From: Rothia nasimurium
Lineage (GTDB): Bacteria > Actinomycetota > Actinomycetes > Actinomycetales > Micrococcaceae
NCBI RefSeq assembly: GCF_928392795.1
Contig: NZ_CAKMTJ010000002.1
Span: forward strand, 219,509-283,508
DNA: 64,000 nucleotides
Direction of reading: 5' to 3'
In this document: in pieces, positions 8,073 to 15,407 of the stretch
How the letters are laid out: each line of letters starts with the position of its first letter
Numbering within the stretch: the stretch's first letter is position 1
Program-made: the position numbers and the translations under genes
The notes under the pieces: model-generated
Told to the model about the DNA's origin: nothing
Seen by the model: the letters and a program-made list of their open reading frames with translations, nothing else
Database searches by the model: none

Positions 8073-8573
8073 TTAGCGTGCGAGCAGTTTGGCCAGCTTG
8101 CCGAAGGAGCCCTGCCAGGAAGCTAGAGTCTGCTCGTGCACACCGGCGGGTAGGGGGCCCTGGGTGAGCTTAAGGATGGTGCCCTCGCCGACGCCGTCCT
8201 CGGTCACCGCGGTGCCCGCCTCGAACTCAAGGCGCAGGCCAATCAGGGTGTCTGAGGGCTGGCCGGACGGGGTGGGCAGGGCCTCCCGGTATTCGATGGT
8301 GTGGGGCTCGGCTAGAGTCACAAAGCGCATGTACATGGGGGCCTGGAACTTAGCCTGATCCTTGTGGCGCATGACGAACTGCTTGCGTCCACCAATCACC
8401 GGTTCCAGGGTCAGGGTGTTGGGAATAATCTTCCAATCGGCAGGGCCAAACCACTTGATAAAGAGAGTGGGGTTGGTAAAGGCCTCAAAGACCTGCTGAG
8501 GGGTCGCCGCGAACTCGTGGCGGTAGGTGATGGTTTCCTCGGGCTTGAGGTCGTCAATCTTAAAGTCGTTCAT
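8073..8573 (-). CDS. SRPBCC/AHSA1-domain protein (copy 2)
   Basis: 166-aa member of the same family as its downstream neighbour: YRHEFAATPQQVFEAFTNPTLFIKWFGPADW, ending in QTLASWQGSFGKLAKLL (copy 1 ends in SVAGWKSSFNKLNRVL). It starts 3 nt after the tgt stop codon, so it is the second gene of a tgt operon and probably translationally coupled. Whether it has anything to do with tRNA modification is unknown. Family assignment is firm, function open. Confidence 0.85.
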   Translation of the reverse strand: MNDFKIDDLKPEETITYRHEFAATPQQVFEAFTNPTLFIKWFGPADWKIIPNTLTLEPVIGGRKQFVMRHKDQAKFQAPMYMRFVTLAEPHTIEYREALPTPSGQPSDTLIGLRLEFEAGTAVTEDGVGEGTILKLTQGPLPAGVHEQTLASWQGSFGKLAKLLAR

Positions 8574-8576
8574 GCT

Positions 8577-10106
8577 CTACTTCTCATCGCTGGTGGGCTT
8601 GGTGGTGTCGGCCTGGTCGGTTTTAGGCTGCGCGGACGCGTCCGCCCCGGCGTCCTGACCCTGGGCCGCCTTCTCGGCTGCCCGGCGGGCCTCGGCCTCA
8701 GCCTTTGCCTTCATGTTGGCCTCCCAGCGGGCCTGGGCGGCAGCTGCCCGCTCGGCGTCCTTGGCGGCCTTACGCGCGGCGGCTTCTTCCTGGGCCTTTT
8801 GCTGGGCAACCTTCTTGGCGTAGTACTTACCCAAGAACTCGTCGCGGTAGTCGAAATATTCCCCGGAGTCGATCGCCGCGCGGGCGTCGTCCACCATCTT
8901 CACAATAAAGCGCTCGTTGTGAATCGAGGCCAGGGTCGCTGAGAGGCGCTCGTCGGCCTTGAAGAGGTGGTGCAGGTAGGCGCGGGTGTAGTGGGTGCAG
9001 GTGTAGCAGTCGCAGCCCTCGAAGATGGGGGAGAAGTCGGTGCGGTAGCGGGCGTTGGTCAGGTTGAAGCGGCCATCGGGGGTGTAAACGGCCGCGTTGC
9101 GGGCCACGCGGGTGGGGGAGACACAGTCGAAGGTGTCGACGCCGTTTTCAATGCCGGTGAAGATGTCATCGGGCTCCGAAATGCCCAGCAGGTGGCGGGG
9201 CTTGTTCTCGGGTAGTTCCTCGTTGCACCAGCGCACGATAGTGCCCAGGTTTTCCTTTTCGAGCGCCCCGCCCAGGCCAAAGCCGTCAAAGGGCATGGAG
9301 CCGAGGTCGCGGCAGGCTTTGCGGCGCAGGTCCTCATACTGGGCCCCCTGAATCACACCAAAAAGGGCCTGATAGGGCTTGCCCACCCGCTCAGCGGTCA
9401 GACGCTGGTGCTCAGCAATACAGCGCAGGGCCCACAGCCGGGTGCGCTCCAGCGCCTCTTCCTGGTAGGCACGGGAGTTATAAAGAGTGGTCAGCTCATC
9501 GAAGGCAAACATGATGTCAGCACCAATCTGGTGCTGCACCTGCATAGATACCTCGGGGGTGAAACGGTGAATATCGCCGTTGATGTGGGACTTAAAGTTG
9601 ACCCCGTCGTCGTCCACATGGGCCATGCGTTCCTTGCCAGCCGCCACGTCGTCGTCGCCGATGGGGCGGCCGTCCGCGCCGGTAGCCCCGGCCACGGTGC
9701 CCATGTCGATGACCTTCTTGAAGCCGGAACCCAGGCTCATCACCTGGAAGCCCCCGGAGTCGGTGAAGGTGGGGCCGTCCCAGTTCATGAACTTACCCAG
9801 GCCGCCTGCGGCGTCGAGGACGTCCGGCCCCGGCTGCAGGTAGAGGTGGTAGGCGTTGGCCAGCAGGGCCTGGGCGCCCAAATCTTTCATAGCCTCGGGC
9901 AGCACGGCCTTGACGGTTGCCTTGGTACCCACCGGGGTGAAGGCGGGGGTGGCGATATCGCCGTGCGGGGTGTGAATGACGCCGGTACGCCCCTGGAAGG
10001 CGCCGCCGTTGGCGTCCACCTGCTTGCCGGTGGGCTGGGCAGTATCGGTCAGGCGGTTGCCCAGTTCAAAAGAAAAAGTGGGATCAGAAAATTCGGTATT
10101 GAGCAC
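8577..10106 (-). CDS. tgt: tRNA-guanine(34) transglycosylase (Tgt) with a charged C-terminal tail
   Basis: Exchanges the wobble guanine of GUN-anticodon tRNAs for a 7-deazaguanine in queuosine formation. Motifs: FTDSGGFQVMSLGS (catalytic/binding Asp and the SGGFQ loop), CVSPTRVARNAAVYTPDG, and the zinc site CDCYTC followed by H. The GTG at 10106 (509 aa) is chosen because TAGACT lies exactly 7 nt upstream, a leaderless signature. A longer start at 10178 would sit inside a terminator stem. The usual enzyme has about 380-430 residues. Here roughly the last 85 (after YYAKKVAQQKAQEEA) are Ala/Glu/Lys-rich and probably helical, ending in a Thr/Lys/Asp-rich tail. An extra loop follows FKKVIDMG. Partner in the pathway: the transporter at 2908. 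Confidence 0.93.
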   Translation of the reverse strand: MLNTEFSDPTFSFELGNRLTDTAQPTGKQVDANGGAFQGRTGVIHTPHGDIATPAFTPVGTKATVKAVLPEAMKDLGAQALLANAYHLYLQPGPDVLDAAGGLGKFMNWDGPTFTDSGGFQVMSLGSGFKKVIDMGTVAGATGADGRPIGDDDVAAGKERMAHVDDDGVNFKSHINGDIHRFTPEVSMQVQHQIGADIMFAFDELTTLYNSRAYQEEALERTRLWALRCIAEHQRLTAERVGKPYQALFGVIQGAQYEDLRRKACRDLGSMPFDGFGLGGALEKENLGTIVRWCNEELPENKPRHLLGISEPDDIFTGIENGVDTFDCVSPTRVARNAAVYTPDGRFNLTNARYRTDFSPIFEGCDCYTCTHYTRAYLHHLFKADERLSATLASIHNERFIVKMVDDARAAIDSGEYFDYRDEFLGKYYAKKVAQQKAQEEAAARKAAKDAERAAAAQARWEANMKAKAEAEARRAAEKAAQGQDAGADASAQPKTDQADTTKPTSDEK

Positions 10107-10113
10107 GGGAACA

Positions 10114-10119
10114 AGTCTA
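10114..10119 (-). promoter_or_regulatory. -10 box (TAGACT) for leaderless tgt
   Basis: On the minus strand TAGACT is followed by 7 nt (TGTTCCC) and then the GTG start. No Shine-Dalgarno sequence is present. Confidence 0.55.
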
Positions 10120-10166
10120 CCGGGTGAGTGCGGAAGGACGCTGTGGCCCCGCTCCTTGAGGGTAAA

Positions 10167-10213
10167 CGAAAGCTTCATAGGTATGCAGGAAGCACATACC
10201 TATGAAGCTTTCG
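10167..10213 (-). terminator. 19-bp perfect hairpin after ohr
   Basis: CGAAAGCTTCATAGGTATG (10167-10185) is exactly inverted at 10195-10213 around a 9-nt loop, starting 31 nt after the ohr stop. It ends with CGTTTACC on the transcript strand. Confidence 0.75.
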
Positions 10214-10244
10214 GCGACATTCGGTGCGAGTGTGGGGTGCGAGC

Positions 10245-10664
10245 TTAGTCGTCGGAGACGGTGACGGTCACGGGGATGTTGCCGCGGGTGGCGTTGGAGT
10301 AGGGGCAGACCTGGTGGGCTGCGTCGGCCAGTGCCTGGGCCTCGTCCTGGGGTAGCTCGGGGATGACAACCTCAAGCTCAACAGCCAGGCCAAAGCCCTC
10401 GCCCTGCTTGCCGATGGAGACCTTAGCGCCAACGGAGGAGCCTTCAACGTTCTTCTTCTGCATGCGGGCAACCATCTGCAGGGCGGAGTGGAAGCAGGCT
10501 GCGTAGCCGGAGGCAAAGAGCTGCTCGGGGTTCAGGCCCTTGCCGGAGCCGCCCATCTCAACGGGAATGGCGAGATCGGCGTCAAAAGCGCCATCAACGG
10601 TGCGGACGTGGCCGTTGCGGCCTTCGCCGGTTGCTAGAGCTTCGGTGGTGTAGAGGGGTTCCAT
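10245..10664 (-). CDS. ohr: Organic hydroperoxide resistance protein Ohr
   Basis: Cys-based thiol peroxidase of the OsmC/Ohr fold (139 aa) that reduces organic and fatty-acid hydroperoxides in the cytoplasm. Both redox cysteines are visible: FASGYAACFHSAL (peroxidatic) and HQVCPYSNATRGN (resolving). The N-terminus MEPLYTTEALATGEGRNGHV is typical. The ATG at 10664 is preferred over one 5 codons upstream because AAAGGA lies 7 nt before it. Divergent from ohrR, with a near-perfect operator between them. Confidence 0.95.
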   Translation of the reverse strand: MEPLYTTEALATGEGRNGHVRTVDGAFDADLAIPVEMGGSGKGLNPEQLFASGYAACFHSALQMVARMQKKNVEGSSVGAKVSIGKQGEGFGLAVELEVVIPELPQDEAQALADAAHQVCPYSNATRGNIPVTVTVSDD

Positions 10665-10687
10665 GGGGTTTCCTTTCATGAGGTTTT

Positions 10688-10711
10688 AATTAGATTGTAC
10701 ACAATCTAATT
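10688..10711. promoter_or_regulatory. OhrR operator, 11-bp inverted repeat
   Basis: AATTAGATTGT (10688-10698) and ACAATCTAATT (10701-10711) are perfect inverted arms with a 2-nt spacer, lying between ohr and ohrR. OhrR repressors are known to bind A+T-rich TACAATT-type palindromes in exactly this position. A second half-site (AAATTGT) follows near 10731. Confidence 0.8.
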
Positions 10712-10751
10712 GTGTGCAAGTAAATTGTTGGCTGATAATTTGCCCACAACC

Positions 10752-10757
10752 TATACT
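10752..10757 (+). promoter_or_regulatory. -10 box (TATACT) for leaderless ohrR
   Basis: TATACT, then 7 nt (GGGTGGA), then the ATG of ohrR. Confidence 0.55.
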
Positions 10758-10764
10758 GGGTGGA

Positions 10765-11229
10765 ATGAACCAAGACAGCAGCCTCGCCCTCGACAACCAG
10801 CTCTGCTTCTCCCTCTACCGCTCCAGCCGGGCCGTCACCCGCGCCTACCAGCAGCACCTGGGGGAGCTAGGTCTGACCTACCCCCAGTACCTGGTCATGC
10901 TGGTCATGTGGGAGAACCCCGATGGGCTGGGCATGAAAGAACTCGCTGCCCGCCTCGACCTCGACAGCGGCACCCTGACCCCTCTCATCAAGCGCCTGAT
11001 TGACCACGGCCTGCTGACCAAGACCCGCGACGCCCGCGACGAGCGTCGCACCCTCGTCAGCCTCACCCCCGCCGGGCAGGAGCTGAGAGGACGCGCGGCG
11101 TCCGTCCCCGGGGCCATCTACGCCGCCTGCGCGGTCGAGGGCCTGGACGTCCTGGCCCTCAAAGCTGAGCTTGACGCCCTGGCCGAGCACCTGGCCGAAA
11201 GGCCTCCGCAGGCCGGCAGAATCCAGTAG
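10765..11229 (+). CDS. ohrR: OhrR, MarR-family peroxide-sensing repressor
   Basis: 154-aa winged-helix repressor of ohr. The peroxide-sensing Cys is at the conserved N-terminal place (DNQLCFSLYRSSRAV, about residue 14). LTYPQYLVMLVMWENPDGLGMKELAARLDLDSGTLTPLIKRL is the MarR helix-turn-helix, quoted here as TYPQYLVM through TPLIKRL. The DERRTLVSLTPAG wing is present. Oxidation of the Cys would release the divergent operator. The ATG at 10765 is chosen because TATACT lies 7 nt upstream; a longer reading starting at 10714 would begin inside the operator region. Confidence 0.93.
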   Translation: MNQDSSLALDNQLCFSLYRSSRAVTRAYQQHLGELGLTYPQYLVMLVMWENPDGLGMKELAARLDLDSGTLTPLIKRLIDHGLLTKTRDARDERRTLVSLTPAGQELRGRAASVPGAIYAACAVEGLDVLALKAELDALAEHLAERPPQAGRIQ

Positions 11230-11238
11230 ATTAGGGGT

Positions 11239-11895
11239 ATGGTTCCTGCGCGTCTCAAAGCCCGCCCCCTTCTCACCTGCACAGCTCTTGTTGTCTGCAT
11301 AGCGGTCGCTTCGCTACTGAGCAATATCACCACAGAAGCCCAGCTCTCGGGCCAGTCTGAGGCCATCACCTATGTGCGTAAAGTGGTGAGCAAGTTCCTC
11401 AACTCGGGCACCCTATGGGCGGCCCTGGGGTTCTACGCGGGCTGGCTGTGGTCTGGCAGCAGAACTCGCCCCGCCCCGCTCTGGGTGCCTGTAGCAGCCG
11501 CGGTGGCAGCGTCCTTAGGTGCCCTAGCCGGGCACTACGCCCTGGGGAACCTGCTGGGCATCATGGAAGCCAGCATCTGGATTGAGAACTACCACTGGTT
11601 TATTGCAGCCGTTATCATATCGGGGCCCCTGGGCTGGTTGGGCGCTAGGTCCGCGCAGGACGACCGTGCAGGGAAGCTCCTGCGCTATCTGGTTCCCGCG
11701 GGGGCTGTAGCAGAGCCCCTCGTCACCGGCATGTTCTGGTATCCGTCAGGGTTCAGTTTCCCGGTGTCTGAGATTGCCTCAAGCTATACCGTGGGCCTAT
11801 TGCTGATGCTTCTAGGCGCGCTGGGACTTTGGGCCGTCTACTGCGCGAATAAGGCGGCCGCCCCCACCCTAGAAAACCCGCGCCGCCGCTTCTAA
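11239..11895 (+). CDS. Hypothetical membrane protein, 218 aa
   Basis: No firm family recognised; it may belong to the DUF6518 type of actinobacterial membrane proteins. Hydrophobic segments are seen at LLTCTALVVCIAVASLL, TLWAALGFYAGWLW, WVPVAAAVAASLGALAG, WFIAAVIISGPLGWLG and YTVGLLLMLLGALGLWAVY, so five or six membrane spans are likely. It starts 9 nt after ohrR with TAGATT 6 nt before the ATG, so it may be read from the ohrR transcript and from its own. The 3' end overlaps the convergent GH76-type gene by 27 nt. Confidence 0.65.
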   Translation: MVPARLKARPLLTCTALVVCIAVASLLSNITTEAQLSGQSEAITYVRKVVSKFLNSGTLWAALGFYAGWLWSGSRTRPAPLWVPVAAAVAASLGALAGHYALGNLLGIMEASIWIENYHWFIAAVIISGPLGWLGARSAQDDRAGKLLRYLVPAGAVAEPLVTGMFWYPSGFSFPVSEIASSYTVGLLLMLLGALGLWAVYCANKAAAPTLENPRRRF

Positions 11896-13131
11896 CACCA
11901 TCCAGGCCTGGAGCTGGGTCGAAAGATCAACCGGCTGGGCAGGTTTGAGCACTTCAGAAATATGCCGGGTGACATCGGGCGAAAAGAGCGCGACAGCCTC
12001 ACCGCGGATCTCGGTCGGGTCGATGCCGAGCTCGTTCATGGGCAGGTCAGGGTCGAACTCGCGGCGTCCGTCCCAGAAGAGCTCGGCGGTTGCAAGGACG
12101 AAATCCCGCGCCTGCTCCCGCACGACCTGCGGCAGGGCAGTGTGTGCGGCAACCTCGGCAAGGTAGCGCACCAAAATACCGGTAAAAAGCCCGCCGTCCC
12201 CGCCGCCCTGGGTCGCTAGAACCCGCAGGGTTTCTGCCTCTGACACCTCAAAATCTCGGCCAAACTCCCGGTCAATACCGGCCAAAACCTCGGCGATATG
12301 CTCAGCCGGGTCAACCGTCAGCAGCTCAGACTTGCCGGCATCAAGCACCGCCAGATAGGCCGCGAGAACCGGCCCCTGGTTATAGGTGTAGAGACCGCGC
12401 TCCACCGAAGAAATCTTGGCACGATTCCCGCGCCCGGCCACCTTGACCCCGTCCAGATAAAGGCCGCGCTCAGCATCAAAGAGGTTGGCGTGCAGCCAGT
12501 TCAAGAGGGCAGCAGCCTCGTCATACCGGTGGGCCCGCGCGAGAGCCAGGGCAATGGGAGCGGTCGCCGGGGTGTTCTTAAAATCGTGGTCCTTCGACCA
12601 GAAGGCACCCCCACCCACCTCAGGGGTGCAGGCAGCTGCCAGCTCCCGGTACAGCCGGGTGGCGGCGTCCTGGGCCGCAGAATCCCCGTTGCCCTCCACG
12701 GCGAGCGCCAGCCGGTTGAGGCGCTCGCAGGCCAGGGTCAGCCAGGCCATGTCGTCGTAGAAGGAGTTGGGGTAGGAGCCGAGGTTGCGCATCTGGATGC
12801 CGCGCAGTACCGCGCGGGCCTGGCGCAGGGACGCTTGTGCCTGGCCCTGCCCGTCGGGTGTGGTGAGCTGGCGGAAGCCTGCATCGACGAGGTTGTCGAG
12901 CAGGTGGGCCTGCCACCAGTAGTGCCATTCACCGCGCCGCTGGCTGCGGCGGCGGGTGTCGGGGTGGAGGGTGCGCCCTAGCAGGGTACCGGGGACGCCT
13001 GCGACCCGGTGCCCGAAGAGCCGCGTGACGGAGTGGGCTGCTGTGCCTGCCCGCTGCCCCAGGGTGTGGCGGTGCTCGGCGGTGAGCGCTGCGAGCTGGT
13101 CGGGTGAGTGCTGCAGGTGCTTGGGGTGCAT
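11869..13131 (-). CDS. Glycoside hydrolase family 76-type protein, cytoplasmic
   Basis: 420-aa (alpha/alpha)6-barrel protein resembling GH76 endo-alpha-1,6-mannanases and related unsaturated-sugar hydrolases. The adjacent acidic pair of the family is present in NSFYDDMAWLTLACERL (about residues 126-127), as are GAFWSKDHDFKNTPATAPIALALAR and ERGLYTYNQGPVLAAYLAVL. No signal peptide or lipobox is present, so the protein should act inside the cell or leave by a non-classical route. A purine-rich AAAGAAAGAA lies upstream of the ATG. Actinobacteria often have one such protein, perhaps in mannan/lipomannan turnover, but the substrate is unproven. Confidence 0.75.
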   Translation of the reverse strand: MHPKHLQHSPDQLAALTAEHRHTLGQRAGTAAHSVTRLFGHRVAGVPGTLLGRTLHPDTRRRSQRRGEWHYWWQAHLLDNLVDAGFRQLTTPDGQGQAQASLRQARAVLRGIQMRNLGSYPNSFYDDMAWLTLACERLNRLALAVEGNGDSAAQDAATRLYRELAAACTPEVGGGAFWSKDHDFKNTPATAPIALALARAHRYDEAAALLNWLHANLFDAERGLYLDGVKVAGRGNRAKISSVERGLYTYNQGPVLAAYLAVLDAGKSELLTVDPAEHIAEVLAGIDREFGRDFEVSEAETLRVLATQGGGDGGLFTGILVRYLAEVAAHTALPQVVREQARDFVLATAELFWDGRREFDPDLPMNELGIDPTEIRGEAVALFSPDVTRHISEVLKPAQPVDLSTQLQAWMVLEAAARVF

Positions 13132-13214
13132 GGCGTTTCTTTCTTTGGCGCGTCGGTGGGCGGTGGTGTGGGCCGGTTTTTAGTCTACCGGCTGGGCGGT
13201 GCCGGTGCTCTTGT

Positions 13215-13284
13215 GCCGAATGTGCCTCTTATTCCCGAGCGGGTGGGCTTACTCCCGACATTCGGGAAAAGGCGTCACATTCGG
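13215..13284. repeat. 70-nt palindromic repeat, copy 1
   Basis: Identical to 14649-14718. The ends CCGAATGTG and CACATTCGG are inverted, as are the inner TTCCCGA and TCGGGAA; GCC/GGC pairs lie between, so the whole unit folds as a tiered hairpin. Copy 1 lies in the gap between divergent genes and ends 17 nt before the TAAAGT -10 box of the MFS gene, so its edge falls at the -35 position. Confidence 0.85.
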
Positions 13285-13301
13285 TGGCAGGGCGCTTCTG
13301 C

Positions 13302-13307
13302 TAAAGT
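13302..13307 (+). promoter_or_regulatory. -10 box (TAAAGT) for leaderless MFS gene
   Basis: TAAAGT, then 7 nt (ATGGTGA), then the ATG at 13315. Confidence 0.5.
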
Positions 13308-13314
13308 ATGGTGA

Positions 13315-14634
13315 ATGCACACCTCTTCTTCTGCTGGGCGGGTTTCTGCCGTCTGGGTTTATTTATCGTCTGCTGCCCTGTCGATGCTGGGCAATTCTAT
13401 TGCCGGTATCGTCTGGCCTTGGCTGGTGCTGGAGCGCACCGGCAACCCGGCTGCTGCGGGTATCGTGGCTGCTGCGATTGCGGTGCCGTCGCTGGTTTTT
13501 GCCTATTTTGGTGGCAACCTGGTCGATAGCCTGGGCCGTAAGCCGGTGTCGGTGATGTCGGATATCATTTCGGGCCTGTCGGTGATGGCCGTGATTGCGG
13601 TTGATATGGTTTTTGGGCTGACGCTGAGCTGGTTCATCATCATCGGTATTTTGGGTGCGGTGGGTGATATCCCGGGTATGAGTGCCCGCGCTGCCCTGGT
13701 GGGTGATGTGGCTGCGACCTCGCGTAAGAAGGTTGCCCAGATTTCTGGCTGGAACCAGGCTTTGAGCGGGGTCAGCTTCCTGGTGGGCCCGGCTGTAGCC
13801 GGTGTGCTGATGACGGCCCTGCCCATCGAGCAGGTTCTCTGGATTACGGCCGGTTGCTCCCTGGTGGCCGCCGCCCTGACCGCCTGCTTGCGCCTGCAGA
13901 AGGCGGGCGCGGACGTCCGTGCTGAGGGGCAGGACGCCGCTGCCCAGCTGGGTGAGGACGGGCAGGTGCCAGCGTCCTCCCCTGAAGCCCCTACCGAAGA
14001 CCCTTTCAAGGGGCTGGCGGGCTGGAAGAAGGCCCTGGGCTACCCGGTGATTCGTCTGCTGGCTCTGGATTCTTTGCTATCGATGGCCCTGGTAATGCCC
14101 TATCTAATGGTGCTTCTACCCGCGCATTTTCAGGGAATTAACCAGCCGGGGCTGTACGGGGCATCGATGTCTGCCTTTGCGGTGGGCATGATGGTCACCA
14201 GCATCGTAGCCGGGAAGATTGTGCCCTTCCCTCGCCGGGCCTGGGTGGTGGGTATGGTCTTCAATACCCTGGCCTTCTTTGGCATGGCCTTGCTCGAAAC
14301 TTCCTGGCTAGCCATCGTGGGTATGGGTGTTGCCGGCCTGGGCGGGGGTATTATGAACCCCCTGCAGACCCTGCTGGTGACTGAGGGTGTACCCGAGCAG
14401 ATTCGCGGCCGGTCGTTCTCAATCTTTATGGCTATTAGCCAGGTGGCCGCCCCAATCGGTCTGGTGGCAACCTCGGCGGTGCTAGCCTTTGTGACGATTT
14501 ACCAGGTGGCCTGGGCGCTGGCTGGCCTTTGGCTACTGGTGGCTATCTACCTGGTGGTGCGCGGCCTGCAGCTGCTGCCGGCCAGGAGTGCTGAGTCAGT
14601 AGAAAAAGGTGCCCCTGCGCCTGTGGTCGAGTAG
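13315..14634 (+). CDS. MFS transporter (first)
   Basis: 439-aa major-facilitator membrane protein with about 12 hydrophobic segments and a hydrophilic loop of about 45 residues in the middle (ADVRAEGQDAAAQLGEDG region). The TM2-3 loop reads FGGNLVDSLGRKPVSVMSD, matching the MFS motif GxLaDrxGRkxxl. The N-terminal half resembles drug or siderophore exporters. No regulator is adjacent; the gene is bracketed by two copies of a 70-nt palindromic repeat. The start ATG is at leaderless distance from TAAAGT. Substrate unknown. Confidence 0.85.
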   Translation: MHTSSSAGRVSAVWVYLSSAALSMLGNSIAGIVWPWLVLERTGNPAAAGIVAAAIAVPSLVFAYFGGNLVDSLGRKPVSVMSDIISGLSVMAVIAVDMVFGLTLSWFIIIGILGAVGDIPGMSARAALVGDVAATSRKKVAQISGWNQALSGVSFLVGPAVAGVLMTALPIEQVLWITAGCSLVAAALTACLRLQKAGADVRAEGQDAAAQLGEDGQVPASSPEAPTEDPFKGLAGWKKALGYPVIRLLALDSLLSMALVMPYLMVLLPAHFQGINQPGLYGASMSAFAVGMMVTSIVAGKIVPFPRRAWVVGMVFNTLAFFGMALLETSWLAIVGMGVAGLGGGIMNPLQTLLVTEGVPEQIRGRSFSIFMAISQVAAPIGLVATSAVLAFVTIYQVAWALAGLWLLVAIYLVVRGLQLLPARSAESVEKGAPAPVVE

Positions 14635-14648
14635 CTTCAAAGTCCCGG

Positions 14649-14718
14649 GCCGAATGTGCCTCTTATTCCCGAGCGGGTGGGCTTACTCCCGACATTCGGG
14701 AAAAGGCGTCACATTCGG
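14649..14718. repeat. 70-nt palindromic repeat, copy 2
   Basis: Exact direct repeat of 13215-13284 in the same orientation, located 15 nt after the MFS stop codon and just before the end of the convergent regulator gene. Here it can act as a bidirectional terminator. Confidence 0.85.
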
Positions 14719-14722
14719 CAGC

Positions 14723-15322
14723 TCATTGTTCCCAGGCTGGTGGGGGAGCGCTGGTTGAGGCCAGGGAGAGTAAGAAGTCGTAGCTCTGAGTGTTGGCGGT
14801 TTGTTTCCCTTGGGTCTCGTAGCTGTCGATGAGGTGAGAGATTTTTTGTCTGAGTTCTTCGGCCTGCTCAGGGGTGAGGTGTAGCTGGGAGACGAGTAGG
14901 GCTGAACCTTTGGCCGGCACCAGTAGGGGTTGGTCTGTGCTGGCGGAATTGAGTGCCAGCTGCCAGGTGCTTTTGGCATGGTCAAGCTGGGCATTGATGA
15001 GCCCCAGGGAGAGGGCTGCGTCCTCGGTGGTTGCTGTTTGGGCGTCGAGAGTGAAGCCCTCGCGGGTGGTGAGCTGCCAGACTCTGTCGCGCTTGTCGCG
15101 GGCTTGCTCGGGGGCTTCGGTGATAATGCCACCTTTGGCAAGGGCCCGCAGATGGTAGCTGAGGGCGTTAGGGGGCAGGTCTAATTCGCGGGCTAGGTCG
15201 GTGGCGCGGGCGTAGGTAAGCCTAGCTAGGGTGGTGACGATGCGGACGCGGACGGGGTGGGCCAAGGTCCGCATTTGAGTTCGGACGGTGGTGGGTTTGG
15301 GAGGTTGCTCCGGTGTTGTCAT
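14723..15322 (-). CDS. ArsR-like winged-helix regulator of the divergent exporter
   Basis: 199-aa DNA-binding protein. The N-terminal winged helix reads MRTLAHPVRVRIVTTLAR, then ATDLARELDLPPNALSYHLRAL (recognition helix) and a short wing. The C-terminal half is helical (LGLINAQLDHAKSTWQ...). TAGACT lies 6 nt upstream of the ATG. The divergent neighbour is an MFS exporter, and a 32-bp perfect palindrome lies between the two starts, so this is very likely the local repressor. The inducer is unknown. The stop codon lies just inside copy 2's right border region. Confidence 0.8.
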   Translation of the reverse strand: MTTPEQPPKPTTVRTQMRTLAHPVRVRIVTTLARLTYARATDLARELDLPPNALSYHLRALAKGGIITEAPEQARDKRDRVWQLTTREGFTLDAQTATTEDAALSLGLINAQLDHAKSTWQLALNSASTDQPLLVPAKGSALLVSQLHLTPEQAEELRQKISHLIDSYETQGKQTANTQSYDFLLSLASTSAPPPAWEQ

Positions 15323-15358
15323 GGGGTCAGTCTAGGAAATATTGGGTGTTTCCTCAAA

Positions 15359-15390
15359 AATTATTGCGCAATATATATTGCGCAATAATT
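15359..15390. promoter_or_regulatory. 32-bp perfect palindrome, operator of the regulator/exporter pair
   Basis: The sequence is fully self-complementary: two ATTGCGCAAT boxes flank a central ATATAT-type core and are bordered by AATT on each side. It sits between the divergent starts at 15322 and 15408, so one dimer pair bound here would silence both. Confidence 0.8.
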
Positions 15391-15407
15391 CTTGCTTAAG
15401 TTAGGGT

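Noticed and set aside
8577..10178. Longer tgt start at 10178
   Set aside because: It would lie inside the 19-bp stem that ends the ohr transcript, and the GTG at 10106 has a leaderless promoter.
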